Assembly: GCF_003994235.2 (NCBI RefSeq)
Contig: NZ_RYFG02000121.1
Coordinates: 186,001 to 250,000 of the forward strand
Reading direction: 5' to 3'
DNA: 64,000 nucleotides
Source: Candidatus Methylobacter oryzae
GTDB taxonomy: Bacteria > Pseudomonadota > Gammaproteobacteria > Methylococcales > Methylomonadaceae
A program made the position numbers and the translations under genes. The notes beneath the pieces are model-generated. The model saw only the letters and a program-made list of their open reading frames with translations. It made no database searches and was not told the DNA's origin. Shown here piece after piece: positions 40,424 through 50,271 of this stretch. Each line of letters opens with the position of its first letter. The first letter of the stretch is position 1.

Positions 40424-42220
40424 TTATTCAGCTTTCGGTTTTGCCCGTCTGGACGTGGAACTCATCCTTTTTTTGCTTTTATCGACTTTTTTGGCGCCGC
40501 CATCGTCCGGTTTTGCCGCTTTTTTTGAGCTTTCGTCCATTTTGGAGATGTTCAGTTGCTGACCGGCCACCCGCACTTTTTTCAATTCCTGGAATAATTC
40601 CTTTGGCATGCCTGCCGGTAACTCAACAGTGCTGTAGTTGTCCTGAATCCTGATGCGGGCGATATGATCGCCGTCAATGCCGGTCTCATTGGCGATAGCG
40701 CCGACAATGTTGCCGGGCTTGACGCCGTGATTGTGGCCGACTTCAATGCGGTACATTTCCATTTCAATATCCGCTCCGCCGCCGAATGCGCGTTTCGGTT
40801 TGCGCTCTCTTGAAGACCGCTCCGATCTTGACGGTCTGTCGTCCCTGTCTCTGGAAGGTCTGTCTTCACGGCTGTCCTTGGCTCTTTTGGGCAGGTTTTG
40901 CATTAACAGCGGCGTGTCGCCTTGAACCAGCTTTGCCAGTGCGGACGCTATTTCCAACGCGCTGACATTGTGTTCTTGTTGATATTGTTCGACCAGTTGG
41001 CTGAAAAAGCTTAGTTCTTCGGCGGCCAGCGTATCGGTAATGTTTTGTTTGAAACGGGAGATACGCTTGTTGTTAATGACTTCGGTTGAAGGCAAGCCCA
41101 TTTCTTCGACTTTTTGCTTGGTCGCTCTTTCAATATTGGACAGCAGGTTTCTTTCCCTGGGCGCGATGAACAAAATCGCGTCGCCGCTACGTCCCGCGCG
41201 GCCGGTTCTGCCGATACGATGCACATAGGATTCGGTGTCGTAAGGAATGTCATAGTTGACGACGTGAGTGATACGGTCTACGTCCAGTCCGCGCGCGGCA
41301 ACGTCGGTCGCAATCAGAATATCCAGTTTGCCGTTTTTCAAGTTGTTAATGGCGCGCTCGCGCAAGGCTTGCGACATGTCGCCGTTAATCGCCGCGGCAG
41401 AATAACCGCGCGCTTCCAGCTTTTCGGCCAGCTCAACGGTTGCGGTTTTGGTTCTGACGAAGATAATCATGCCGTCGAATGTTTCGACTTCAAGGATGCG
41501 CGTTAATGCGTCCAGCTTATGCACGCCGCTGACCAGCCAGTAGCGTTGACGGATGTTTTCGGCCGTTGTGGTCTTTACCTTGATAGTGACATGCTCGGGT
41601 TCATGCAGGTATTCCTGGGCAATTTTACGGATCACAGTCGGCATCGTTGCGGAAAATAATGCGATTTGCCGTTGTTCGGGGATTTGCTCAAGAATCCATT
41701 CCACGTCATCGATAAAGCCCATACGCAGCATTTCATCGGCCTCATCAAGAACAAGATGGGTCAGCCCGTCCAGGTTCAACGTGCCTTTACGCATATGATC
41801 CATAACCCGGCCCGGCGTGCCGACAACCACGTGGGCTCCGCGTTTCAGTTGGCGCAGCTGGGTGCTGTAGTCTTGTCCGCCGTAGATCGGCAGAACATGA
41901 AAGCCTTTTAAATGCGCGGCATAACGTTGGAACGCTTCCGCTACCTGAATAGCCAGTTCGCGAGTTGGCGCTAGAACCAAAACTTGCGGGTCTTTTTGCT
42001 TGATATCGATCCGCGACAAAATAGGTAACGCGAACGCGGCGGTTTTGCCGGTTCCTGTTTGCGCTTGTCCCAGAACGTCTTTGCCTTTCAGTATGAGCGG
42101 GATGGTTTGTGCTTGTATGGGTGAGGGTGTTTCATAACCGACATCGTTCAGCGCTCTTAGCACCGGTTCAATCAGCGCTAAATCACGGAAAGAGGGTAAT
42201 GTAGAAACATCGTTGGACAT
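40424..42220 (-). CDS. deaD: DEAD-box RNA helicase (DeaD/CsdA type)
   Basis: 598 residues. The helicase core has AQTGTGKT, PTRELA, DEAD (residues about 159-162), SAT and HRIGRTGRAGR. Following it are the C-terminal dimerisation region, an Arg/Asp/Ser-rich linker (about 450-480) and a DbpA-like RNA-binding domain (IEVGHNHGVKPGNIVGAIANE). The tail is Lys-rich. It unwinds structured RNA in ribosome assembly and mRNA decay, often induced by cold. The 235-bp leader upstream is long enough for cold-shock control, but no specific element was recognised. Confidence 0.95.
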   Translation of the reverse strand: MSNDVSTLPSFRDLALIEPVLRALNDVGYETPSPIQAQTIPLILKGKDVLGQAQTGTGKTAAFALPILSRIDIKQKDPQVLVLAPTRELAIQVAEAFQRYAAHLKGFHVLPIYGGQDYSTQLRQLKRGAHVVVGTPGRVMDHMRKGTLNLDGLTHLVLDEADEMLRMGFIDDVEWILEQIPEQRQIALFSATMPTVIRKIAQEYLHEPEHVTIKVKTTTAENIRQRYWLVSGVHKLDALTRILEVETFDGMIIFVRTKTATVELAEKLEARGYSAAAINGDMSQALRERAINNLKNGKLDILIATDVAARGLDVDRITHVVNYDIPYDTESYVHRIGRTGRAGRSGDAILFIAPRERNLLSNIERATKQKVEEMGLPSTEVINNKRISRFKQNITDTLAAEELSFFSQLVEQYQQEHNVSALEIASALAKLVQGDTPLLMQNLPKRAKDSREDRPSRDRDDRPSRSERSSRERKPKRAFGGGADIEMEMYRIEVGHNHGVKPGNIVGAIANETGIDGDHIARIRIQDNYSTVELPAGMPKELFQELKKVRVAGQQLNISKMDESSKKAAKPDDGGAKKVDKSKKRMSSTSRRAKPKAE

Positions 42221-42455
42221 GGATTTACCTGTTGTAGATATAGAAATGCGCGTAAGCGCGGAGAAATGTGTTTGTTTATCAGAGCATTATATCCCACTGC
42301 GTTAATATTTGCAGAAAATTATCGGGATATGTGGCAGGGAAGGGATATAACAAAGCGTAACGAGAGTGGCGTTTTGCGCGGCGTTCACCCGCAGAGCCAT
42401 AGCAAGTAAACGCCGTTGTGACGCTAAAATCCAAGACCATTGACGCGCATATTGC

Positions 42456-43409
42456 TCAGTTATCGATAGCATCCAGCCGTTTCAAGTTCTCGTTGGCTTG
42501 CTTGTGATACGTCGGCGATAGCGAAATCGCTTTTTGAAAATACTCGTAAGCCGCCGGCGTCCTGTTATTGACCATGTAGATATAGCCAAGATTGTTATAA
42601 GCATCGGCTTCGTCCAGTACGTGCATAAACGCTTGAATGGCTTTTGTATCGTTGCCGAGGCGAGCATGCACCAGGCCTTGGTTCAGCCAGGCGGAGTCGA
42701 ATTTGTCGTCAAGCTCCGACGCCGCGTTAAATAGTTGCATTGCCCTCTGCAAATCGCCGGAGAGATATTTGGAATAGCCAAGGTTATTTATCAGCATTGG
42801 CGTATTGGGCTTGGCTTTCAACGCATTTTCATAATATTGCGCAGCATGCGCATAATCGCCCTCCTTATCGGCAATTAATCCTAGGCCGTTATAGGCCCGC
42901 CACAGGCCGGCATCGATGTTCACGGCCGCGGCCAGCGCTTGTTTGGCTTCGTCCTGCCGGCCGCTCTTCAGTTGAATCAGGCCCAAGCCTTCCAGTGCAT
43001 TGGCATTTTTCGGTTCCAGTTTTAATGCCAATTGGTAGGCGGATTCCGCCGGTTCGTAATTGCCTTTTTCTGCATGGATTTCGCCTATTTTGTCGAGCGC
43101 GTCCTTGTTGGTACTGTCAAACTCAAGCGCCCTGACATAATAATAAAGCGCTTCATCCTTGTTGCCTTGCTGTAAGAATTGGTTCGCGCGATTCATCGCC
43201 GACGGAGAGTCGGCCGCGATTTCCTGTATCTGATGGACGAGCGCCGCTTTGTCGTCGTATAGCTCGCTGATTCGAGGTTTTACCGGTATTGACGTTGAAG
43301 TACAGCCTGTTAATAGCGCGCTTGTATTTATAAATACCAAACAGAACAAAATGCCACGCAAAGGATAAGAGAACATACTGTTTGGATTGATCAATTGAAT
43401 GCTAGTCAT
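42456..43409 (-). CDS. tadD: Tad pilus lipoprotein TadD (TPR)
   Basis: 317 residues. A lipoprotein signal ends in LLTGC (Cys at about 36), then six to seven tetratricopeptide repeats fill residues about 80-310. TadD is an outer-membrane TPR lipoprotein needed for pilus assembly. An AAAGGA ribosome-binding site precedes ATG 43409. It is the last gene of the Tad locus, 69 bp after the methyltransferase-like gene. Confidence 0.88.
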   Translation of the reverse strand: MTSIQLINPNSMFSYPLRGILFCLVFINTSALLTGCTSTSIPVKPRISELYDDKAALVHQIQEIAADSPSAMNRANQFLQQGNKDEALYYYVRALEFDSTNKDALDKIGEIHAEKGNYEPAESAYQLALKLEPKNANALEGLGLIQLKSGRQDEAKQALAAAVNIDAGLWRAYNGLGLIADKEGDYAHAAQYYENALKAKPNTPMLINNLGYSKYLSGDLQRAMQLFNAASELDDKFDSAWLNQGLVHARLGNDTKAIQAFMHVLDEADAYNNLGYIYMVNNRTPAAYEYFQKAISLSPTYHKQANENLKRLDAIDN

Positions 43410-43478
43410 GAAAACGTTCCTTTCACTTGTAATTATCTAAAAATATCCGGATGGTCATTCCGGTTTTGCATGGCGCAA

Positions 43479-44090
43479 TCACAGCAGGCCGGGAATAAAT
43501 CGATAACGAGTGCACGACATATAAAGCTTATAGCCGGGATCATTGATTAAAAAGTTCTCCTCAATCCGGCTTCTGGAGTATTGCATTGAAAATAGCAATA
43601 ACAGTAACAAAAAGTTAAAGGCGCTTTGATTGGACAGGACGTAGCCGGTAAAGAAAATCAGTTCCGAAGCATAGAGAGGATGGCGTACGATTCGATAAAA
43701 GCCGCCTTTTTTAATGCCCCTATTGGCGGGAACGATCCCCATGCTGCCCCTGAGCGACAGTAGCGAGCCGAGGATAGCTAATATGCCGATAATCTGTAAA
43801 AAGAAACCGGCATCTAGGAGTCCGGCTAAAAATGCCTCTTGGGTTGGACGATATAAAAATGGCAGAAGTGTGGTAACAATGCTGATTAACCAGGCGAATG
43901 GAAGTTCGATCAGGGCGTTGGGTTCATTGCGGATAAAGTAAAGGGCCAATATTAGTCCATTGACTAAGACGATACCGAATGAAAATAAGGAACCGGTTTC
44001 TTGATAATTTTTAATAGTAGCAGTACAGAGAATGGTGAAAAGCGCAATGCCAAGTAGATTACCGAGAGAATACAAAATTTTTTTTAACAT
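43479..44090 (-). CDS. Isoprenylcysteine-methyltransferase-like membrane protein
   Basis: 203 residues with five or six hydrophobic helices. The C-terminal half carries the ICMT/phospholipid-methyltransferase signature: GGFYRIVRHPLYASE (S-adenosylmethionine-contact RHPxY) and EENFLINDPGYKLYMSCTRYRFIP. Such proteins methylate lipids, prenylcysteine, thiols or sulfur compounds; the substrate here is unknown. It lies between tadC and tadD on the same strand (75 and 69 bp gaps), an unusual place. It may modify a pilus component or lipid, or just be a passenger. Confidence 0.75.
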   Translation of the reverse strand: MLKKILYSLGNLLGIALFTILCTATIKNYQETGSLFSFGIVLVNGLILALYFIRNEPNALIELPFAWLISIVTTLLPFLYRPTQEAFLAGLLDAGFFLQIIGILAILGSLLSLRGSMGIVPANRGIKKGGFYRIVRHPLYASELIFFTGYVLSNQSAFNFLLLLLLFSMQYSRSRIEENFLINDPGYKLYMSCTRYRFIPGLL

Positions 44091-44165
44091 GAACGTCTCC
44101 TGTTAATTGGATGTAAGGTGTTTTATAACCCCGGCATCTGCCAATCGGAAGTAGGCCGCAGGTTG

Positions 44166-45131
44166 TTAGTGTCCTCCGCCTGAAAAGACTGCTATCGCTT
44201 TAATAACGGCTGGGCCCATCGCAATAATAAAAAAACCGGGCATTACACAAAAGACCAGCGGAAAGATCATCTTGGTGCCGAGCTTAGCGGCTTCTTCATC
44301 CGCTTTTTGCATACGCTTATCCCGGAACTCCTCGGAATACACCCGAAGCGTTTGCGAAATACTGGTGCCGAAGCGCATGCTCTGGGCTAAAACCGTGACC
44401 AGCCCTTTGATGTCCTCCAGGCCGGTTCTGCGGGCTAGGTTCGCCATGGCTTGAGTCCTGTCCACGCCGGCCCGCATTTCGGCGGTGACCAACAGTAATT
44501 CCTCAGCCAAAACCGGGTGAATATCGGCAATCACCTGGGCTACCCGGAGTATCGCAGCGTTAAGGCCCAAGCCCGCTTCCGTACAGACCACGAGCAAGTC
44601 GATCGCATCGGGCAGGCCGTTCCGGAGTGCGCGCTGCTGCTTGGCAATTCTTTTATCCAGGTAATAACTGGGCACAATCATGCCGAACATGCCGGCCATA
44701 ACGGCGCCCCAAATAATTTTTTTCGGTTCGATGTTTGGAAATAACGGGTACGTGAGCAGGACCAATACGGGTAGCGAGATCATCGATACTAGCCGGATAA
44801 AATAATAAATGACCAAGCTGTTACGGGAACGGTAGCCGGCGCGGATCAGGCGATCAATCGTGCTTCTTTGCAGGTCCCGGTTATGCGGAAGCACAACATG
44901 CGCGAAACGGTCCAGTTTTTCGGCCCAGAGTTCCAGCGAGGATGGCGGCGCCGTTTCTTGAACGACCAGTGTATCCAAGCGTTTTTTCACCGGGTCCAGG
45001 CGCCGGGCCAATATCAATAGACCGGCCATGCCGAGCGAAAAAATCGCGGCTGCCAGCAGCAAGGCGGCGCTGCTTCTGGCGACGTCGGCATTGTTCATTA
45101 AATTCAACAGGGTTTCTATCGTAGGGTTCAT
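44166..45131 (-). CDS. tadC: Tad inner-membrane platform protein TadC
   Basis: 321 residues, T2SS GspF-type domain (about 165-290) with flanking membrane helices. The core GLPDAIDLLVVCTEAGLGL is typical. With TadB it forms the inner-membrane platform that the TadA motor acts on. The gap to tadB is 6 bp. Confidence 0.93.
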   Translation of the reverse strand: MNPTIETLLNLMNNADVARSSAALLLAAAIFSLGMAGLLILARRLDPVKKRLDTLVVQETAPPSSLELWAEKLDRFAHVVLPHNRDLQRSTIDRLIRAGYRSRNSLVIYYFIRLVSMISLPVLVLLTYPLFPNIEPKKIIWGAVMAGMFGMIVPSYYLDKRIAKQQRALRNGLPDAIDLLVVCTEAGLGLNAAILRVAQVIADIHPVLAEELLLVTAEMRAGVDRTQAMANLARRTGLEDIKGLVTVLAQSMRFGTSISQTLRVYSEEFRDKRMQKADEEAAKLGTKMIFPLVFCVMPGFFIIAMGPAVIKAIAVFSGGGH

Positions 45132-45137
45132 GGCTAA

Positions 45138-46115
45138 TCAAATCTCCAGCGCAATCAGCTTGCGTATCCAAAAATTACCGACAACTTGTAAGACAAGCCC
45201 CCACAAAATTACTTTTTGTCCGGCCGGGTCTTGCGTCAAGGTCGCCATATAATCAGGGTTGATGATTGAAATCCCGGCAAATAAAGCGAACGGAACCATA
45301 GCCAAGACCCAAGCCGACATCCGCGCCTCGGCGGTTAGCGTTAACACGCGGCGTTGGAAGCGGAACCGGCCGCGGATCAACTTGCTGATGTTTTCGAACG
45401 TTTCCGCCAGGTTGCCGCCGGTTTCCCGTTGCACCAGAACCGTGGTTACAATCGCCATCAGCGACATGCTGGGCACGCGTTCCACCATGCTGTGCAGCGC
45501 CCAGCGCGTATCGACGCCGAAATTGATTTCGTCGAAAGCGATGCGAAATTCCTTGGCGATAGGCTCATCCATTTCCGCGGCGACCAATTGCAGCGTTTCA
45601 TTGAACGGATAACCGGCCCGCAACGCGCGCGTGATTACATCCAGCGCTTCCGGCAATTGCTCTTCGAACTTAGCGAAGCGTTTGCCAAGATCGATCTTCA
45701 ATTTCATGAAAGGAAGTACGCCCAGAATCAACATGCCTGCCGGGACAAACAGCCAGTCGTGACTCAGCATCCAGGTAACCAAAGCGCCAATCAAGCCCAG
45801 CGAAAGGCTGAGCAGAACCAGCCGGTAGGCAGGGAAGTCGTGCCCGGAGCGTTCGATGAAAGTTTCCAGCCGTTTCATGGCCGGTAGCGATTCGAGCCAG
45901 CTTTCAAACGGCGATAATTTCTTGAAATATTTCTCCCGGACCAGCGATATTTGATGTTCGGGTTGCCGATCATCGCTAAGAACGCCCAGCCGCTGTTTCA
46001 AGCGCTTGCTTTCTTGCCGCCCGGTCCCGAAAGTCGGCACGACAATCGATTGGGTCAGCAGGAATGCGGCGCCGAATACCAGGCCTAGAAAAATCAATAA
46101 GGTGTCTTTGTCCAT
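45138..46115 (-). CDS. tadB: Tad inner-membrane platform protein TadB
   Basis: 325 residues, GspF-type domain (LPEALDVITRALRAGYPF; VLVQRETGGNLAETFENIS) between N-terminal and C-terminal membrane segments. Pairs with TadC. 5 bp from tadA. Confidence 0.94.
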   Translation of the reverse strand: MDKDTLLIFLGLVFGAAFLLTQSIVVPTFGTGRQESKRLKQRLGVLSDDRQPEHQISLVREKYFKKLSPFESWLESLPAMKRLETFIERSGHDFPAYRLVLLSLSLGLIGALVTWMLSHDWLFVPAGMLILGVLPFMKLKIDLGKRFAKFEEQLPEALDVITRALRAGYPFNETLQLVAAEMDEPIAKEFRIAFDEINFGVDTRWALHSMVERVPSMSLMAIVTTVLVQRETGGNLAETFENISKLIRGRFRFQRRVLTLTAEARMSAWVLAMVPFALFAGISIINPDYMATLTQDPAGQKVILWGLVLQVVGNFWIRKLIALEI

Positions 46116-46120
46116 GAATA

Positions 46121-47527
46121 TTATCCGCCGTGGTCAGGGTCAAACAGATTGAACGGAAGGTCGATACCGCGTTTCTGGAGACTTTCATGAAATTTCGGCA
46201 CGATGCCGGTGGCTTTGAACGAGCCCAAGATGTTGCCGTGCGCGTCGACGCCTTTACGCTGGAATTTAAAAATTTCCGACATCGTAATCACGTCGCCTTC
46301 CATGCCCTGGATTTCCTGGATGCTGATCAGTTTGCGCTTGCCGTCTTCCAGCCGCGACAATTGCAACACGACATTGATGGCCGAGGCGATTTGCGTTCGC
46401 ACCATCCGGGCCGGTAAATCCAATCCGGTCATTGCGACCATGTTTTCCAAACGGCCCAACGCATCGCGCGGCGTATTGGCATGCACGGTTGCCAATGAGC
46501 CGTCGTGGCCGGTATTCATCGCCTGAAGCATGTCGAAGGCCTCGTCGCTGCGCACCTCGCCGATGATGATCCGGTCCGGGCGCATACGCAGGCTGTTCCG
46601 GACCAAGTCGCGCATCGATACTTCGCCTTTGCCTTCGATATTGGGCGGCCGCGTTTCCAGCCTGATCACATGCGGTTGTTGCAGTTGCAGTTCCGCCGAA
46701 TCCTCAATGGTAATGATGCGCTCGTTCGCCGGAATATAACTGCTCAATACATTCAGCATCGTCGTTTTACCCGAACCCGTGCCGCCCGAAATAAGGATAT
46801 TCAACTGCGCCTGGACGATACCGATCAACATATCCGCCATGCTTTGGGTACAGGCGTTCAATTCGATCAAATCCTCCATCCGCAGGCGGTCCAGCGTAAA
46901 GCGCCGGATCGATAAGCTAGGGCCGTCAATCGCCAACGGCGGAATGATCGCATTGACGCGCGAGCCGTCCTTAAGGCGGGCGTCGACCATCGGCGAAGAC
47001 TCGTCGATGCGCCTGCCCACCGACGAGACAATGCGGTCGATGATGTTCAGCAAATGCGCATCGTTTTGGAAGCGCAACGGCGTCAGTTCCAGCTTGCCGA
47101 AACGTTCCACGTAGATTTTGCCGCTGCCGTTGACCAGGATGTCGGCTATGGTCGGTTCGACCAGCAGCGGTTCTATCGGGCCAAGCCCGAGAATTTCGTC
47201 TTCTATCGATTTGGCGAGAAATTGACGGGCCGAGACGTTCAGCGGTACCGCCAGTTCGTCCATGATCCGTTCGGCCAGTTCGCGAATCTTGTTCCGCGCC
47301 TGGTTTTTATCCAGGCGGCCGATTTGGGACAGATCGATCATCTCCATCAGCCGTTGATGAATTTTCTGCAACCAGTCGCGCTCCGGCTCGCTGAGCGCCC
47401 TGACCGCCAACGGCGGAACGGTTTTTTCGGCTGGCGGCGGTGAGGTTATTTCATTGCCGCTTGCAGCGGATAGCGGCGGTATTTCTTCAGTAGCGAAGTG
47501 TCCGATAATCCGGTTTTTAAGGCCCAT
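46121..47527 (-). CDS. tadA: Tad secretion ATPase TadA/CpaF
   Basis: 468 residues. A GspE-like ATPase with Walker A GGTGSGKT (248-255), Asp box ([11 protein letters not shown]), Walker [13 protein letters not shown] and His box ([10 protein letters not shown]). TadA powers assembly of Flp pili, and in some species retraction too. A 2-bp gap separates it from tadZ. Confidence 0.97.
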   Translation of the reverse strand: MGLKNRIIGHFATEEIPPLSAASGNEITSPPPAEKTVPPLAVRALSEPERDWLQKIHQRLMEMIDLSQIGRLDKNQARNKIRELAERIMDELAVPLNVSARQFLAKSIEDEILGLGPIEPLLVEPTIADILVNGSGKIYVERFGKLELTPLRFQNDAHLLNIIDRIVSSVGRRIDESSPMVDARLKDGSRVNAIIPPLAIDGPSLSIRRFTLDRLRMEDLIELNACTQSMADMLIGIVQAQLNILISGGTGSGKTTMLNVLSSYIPANERIITIEDSAELQLQQPHVIRLETRPPNIEGKGEVSMRDLVRNSLRMRPDRIIIGEVRSDEAFDMLQAMNTGHDGSLATVHANTPRDALGRLENMVAMTGLDLPARMVRTQIASAINVVLQLSRLEDGKRKLISIQEIQGMEGDVITMSEIFKFQRKGVDAHGNILGSFKATGIVPKFHESLQKRGIDLPFNLFDPDHGG

Positions 47528-47529
47528 AA

Positions 47530-48720
47530 TTAAGCTCCCGAGAATAGTTTGAGGACTTGCCTGAACATGCCTTGATTGGCCTCATGCCTTTTACCGCTAA
47601 GCGTCCCGGCCAGTTTCCGTATTGTCTTGGTAACTGCCGAGTTGGGGGCATGTTCGGCAATCGGTACACCCAGGTTGGAGGCCATGTGTAAGGTTCTGTA
47701 ATCGTTGGGCACCACCACTACCGATGAGCTCAACGCTAAAACGCGCTCCACATCGTTAATGCCGAAATTATTATGGCGCTCGTAACGGTTCAAGACCGGA
47801 ACGATTCTTTCCAGCGGCAGTCCCAAGTCCTGGGTTATGATCTGGATCATGCGTTGCGCGTCCCTGACGCTGAAAAGCTCCTGTTGCATCACGACAAGGA
47901 TATGATCGGCCTGTTCCAGAACCAGGTTGAAGACCGGATCGATCAGGCGCGGCAGGTCGACGACCAAGTGCTCGTAGCAGCTCAGCGCCAGTTCGAGCAG
48001 GCGTTTAAGGCGTTTTTCATCGATTTCCCCGGGCAGGACGATCTCGCGCTCGGGCCTGTTCAAAACGTGCAAACCGCTGTCATGTTTAGCCATATAGCCG
48101 AGCAGCGCGGTTTGATCGAGGGACTCGATTGCAGCCAGCGCGTCGACAAGGTTTTGCGGGGAATCAAGCCCCAAGCGCAGGCATTGCGTGCCGAACTGGA
48201 GGTCCATGTCCAGCAATAGCGTTTTCATATCCTCTTGAGCGGCGAGCGAGTAAGCCAGCGCACAAGCGATAGTCGAGGCGCCGGCCCCGCCTTTCGCATT
48301 GACGACTGCCGTCAGCGAAGAATGATCGTTGACGTCCTCTTTCAGTATTTTGCGTACGGATGCCAGGGTGTCATTAACAAGCTGCGGCCCCATGATGAAG
48401 TCGCGGGCTCCTGCCTGCATAGCCATCCGCATCAGCCGGGGCGCATCGAATGCAGTGCCCTGGTCATAAACAATCAGACTGACAGGGCAGGCCTGCTTGC
48501 TCTGTTTGGCTAAGGCTTCCAGTTCCATCTCTGCCTTAGGGCCCAGAAAATGGATTAACACATCGGTTTCAAGATCGGCGCCGCTTAAAAATTCATGAGC
48601 ATTGCCGTTCAAAATCCGGGACTGTGCTTTGACGCCGGGAAGCTGGCTGATCATGCCCTGAAGGATGGCGATGTTAGCTTCGCTATGGCCGGTCAATAGT
48701 ATTTGATTGGTTCTATTCAT
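47530..48720 (-). CDS. tadZ: Tad localisation ATPase TadZ/CpaE
   Basis: 396 residues. An atypical receiver-like domain (1-125) is followed by a MinD/ParA-type ATPase with deviant Walker A KGGAGAST (143-150) and LLDMDLQFG. TadZ places the pilus machinery, usually at a cell pole. It is separated from the upstream tadE-like genes by 620 bp of repeat DNA, so it probably begins its own transcription unit. Confidence 0.93.
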   Translation of the reverse strand: MNRTNQILLTGHSEANIAILQGMISQLPGVKAQSRILNGNAHEFLSGADLETDVLIHFLGPKAEMELEALAKQSKQACPVSLIVYDQGTAFDAPRLMRMAMQAGARDFIMGPQLVNDTLASVRKILKEDVNDHSSLTAVVNAKGGAGASTIACALAYSLAAQEDMKTLLLDMDLQFGTQCLRLGLDSPQNLVDALAAIESLDQTALLGYMAKHDSGLHVLNRPEREIVLPGEIDEKRLKRLLELALSCYEHLVVDLPRLIDPVFNLVLEQADHILVVMQQELFSVRDAQRMIQIITQDLGLPLERIVPVLNRYERHNNFGINDVERVLALSSSVVVVPNDYRTLHMASNLGVPIAEHAPNSAVTKTIRKLAGTLSGKRHEANQGMFRQVLKLFSGA

Positions 48721-49339
48721 AGGATTCAGCCATGGGTTAGGTTTAGGTTGTTAATGCAATTCTCTTGTTCTCACTGAGCCCGTGGGAACGAGAGCGAAAT
48801 TTTTCCTGTTTTTCTTGTTTCCACGCGCCGCGCACATCGTTATACACATCTCAACGTAGTCGGGAATAAGCCTGTCCGCGCGTTAAACGCAGGATAGGCG
48901 TTTTCTCGTTCCCACGCGCCGCGCTCATCGTTATACACATCTCGACGTAGGCCGGAATAAGCCCGCCCGGCGACAGCAAGGGTTGACGTTACCTACATGG
49001 ATGTAGGTAAGGAGCGTGAGCAGGAGCGGAAGCTTTTCCGGCAATCGGGATGCCGGAAACACCAATTCTCGCTATCGCTCGAACCGGCTTATTCCGGCCT
49101 ACGTCCTGCAACGTCTTGCCTTATCAGAACGTTGCCGGTTAGACCTTCCAGGTTTTTAAAACCTGGAAGGTCTGCGACACTTGTGTATAAAGACGAGCGC
49201 GCCGCGTGGGAATGCAGTGCAGGACGCGCTGCGTCCCGTATACGCCAGACGTTGATCATGATTCGCGGCGCAGCGCGCCTTGACTGCATTCCCACGGAGC
49301 CCGTGGGAACGAGAGCGAACTTTCCCCGTTCTGTATTAT
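48721..49339. repeat. Repeat island inside the Tad locus
   Basis: No gene. Contents: two direct copies of a 57-bp unit (48816-48872 and 48906-48963, CCACGCGCCGCGC through ACGTAGxCxGGAATAAGCC); an inverted match of its end at 49085-49104; small hairpins near 48997-49013 and 49036-49056; the composite-element hairpin 49141-49173 with tail to 49215; and inverted CCCACG/CGTGGG words at the right end. It separates tadZABC from tadGEF. Confidence 0.75.
49134..49215. repeat. Composite palindromic element, copy C (short)
   Basis: Perfect-arm hairpin at 49141-49173 followed directly by the tail TTGTGTATAAAGACGAGCG and GCGTGGGAATGCA. It lacks the middle segment seen in copies A, B and D. Confidence 0.75.
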
Positions 49340-49822
49340 TCATGGGCATTGCGTACTGCCTGCGCCATCCGGTACAGCACCTAGGCTTTCGCGCGGCAGT
49401 ATTGTTTCGAATTGTGGGGCGGTCAGCTGCATGCTAGGAAGGCCGGGGAGCAATGCCGGAATCAACAGTGTGTGTTGAAATCCCACAATCCTTACGCGGG
49501 CATAGCGAATATCGTTAAAAATGGCCGTAACCGCACCGGTCTGATCCAAATACTCGGTGACAACGTTGGAGCTGTTCAGCCCGGGCACTATCGGACTGGC
49601 TCCAGCTGAGCCAGGGGCGTTGAATACCGTGACGTTGGCTATTGACGCGTGATCCACCGGACAAACAACGGCCAAGCGTGCGCCGCGGCGTGTGGCTTCG
49701 GTCAGCGTGTTCCAGACAAACAGAGCCCGGGCGAATTCGATAACACCGAACAGCAGCACGAAGAACAACGAGGCCACCAAGGCGAATTCGACAATGTACA
49801 AGCCTTTCTGTTGGTTTCTCAT
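49340..49822 (-). CDS. tadF: TadE-like minor pilin (second copy, TadF position)
   Basis: 160 residues. A prepilin-like start (QQKGLYIVEFALVASLFFVLLFG) with Glu at +5 relative to the likely Gly cleavage, then a TadE-type domain. TadE/TadF pseudopilins are processed by TadV. It overlaps tadE by 4 bases (ATGA). TadF naming follows position and similarity of architecture. Confidence 0.8.
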   Translation of the reverse strand: MRNQQKGLYIVEFALVASLFFVLLFGVIEFARALFVWNTLTEATRRGARLAVVCPVDHASIANVTVFNAPGSAGASPIVPGLNSSNVVTEYLDQTGAVTAIFNDIRYARVRIVGFQHTLLIPALLPGLPSMQLTAPQFETILPRESLGAVPDGAGSTQCP

Positions 49823-50271
49823 ATCGCCCTCATGGTGCTGGTGGCAGTTAAGACAAAAGGATTAGGAAGCGCGGAGCCGAACCAACCGAGAATGCCGGCT
49901 AAAGGATTTCCCGGTAAGAAAGTAAAGGTATAGCTGCCTGTGACCGTCACATAAGTGCCTGTCGCCCCAATCACCGTCACGGGATCCGGGATAGTATAGG
50001 AACCGGGTAGGAGAGGTGTTCCTGTCCCGGTCTGTCCATACTTGACCAGATTTTTGGCTCCTGTAATGTCATTGCTGTTGAAAACTTGTGTGGAATAGTA
50101 ACGCGCGCTGTCGCGCACAGCTTTGGACAAAGTGTTGTATTGAAATAAAGCACGTCCCATTTCACTGACCCCCAGCAGAATCAGCAGCAGGACGGGGGCG
50201 ACGATTACTAACTCAATCATTGCTATCCCACGTTGACGGCAAATACTGTTAAGTTGCGTTCTGCTGTTCAT
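49819..50271 (-). CDS. tadE: TadE-like minor pilin
   Basis: 150 residues. The processing motif QRGIAMIELVIVAP and the hydrophobic helix are followed by a TadE-type body (FQYNTLSKAVRDSARYY). It overlaps tadG by 4 bases (ATGA), so tadG-tadE-tadF are translationally coupled. Confidence 0.85.
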   Translation of the reverse strand: MNSRTQLNSICRQRGIAMIELVIVAPVLLLILLGVSEMGRALFQYNTLSKAVRDSARYYSTQVFNSNDITGAKNLVKYGQTGTGTPLLPGSYTIPDPVTVIGATGTYVTVTGSYTFTFLPGNPLAGILGWFGSALPNPFVLTATSTMRAI

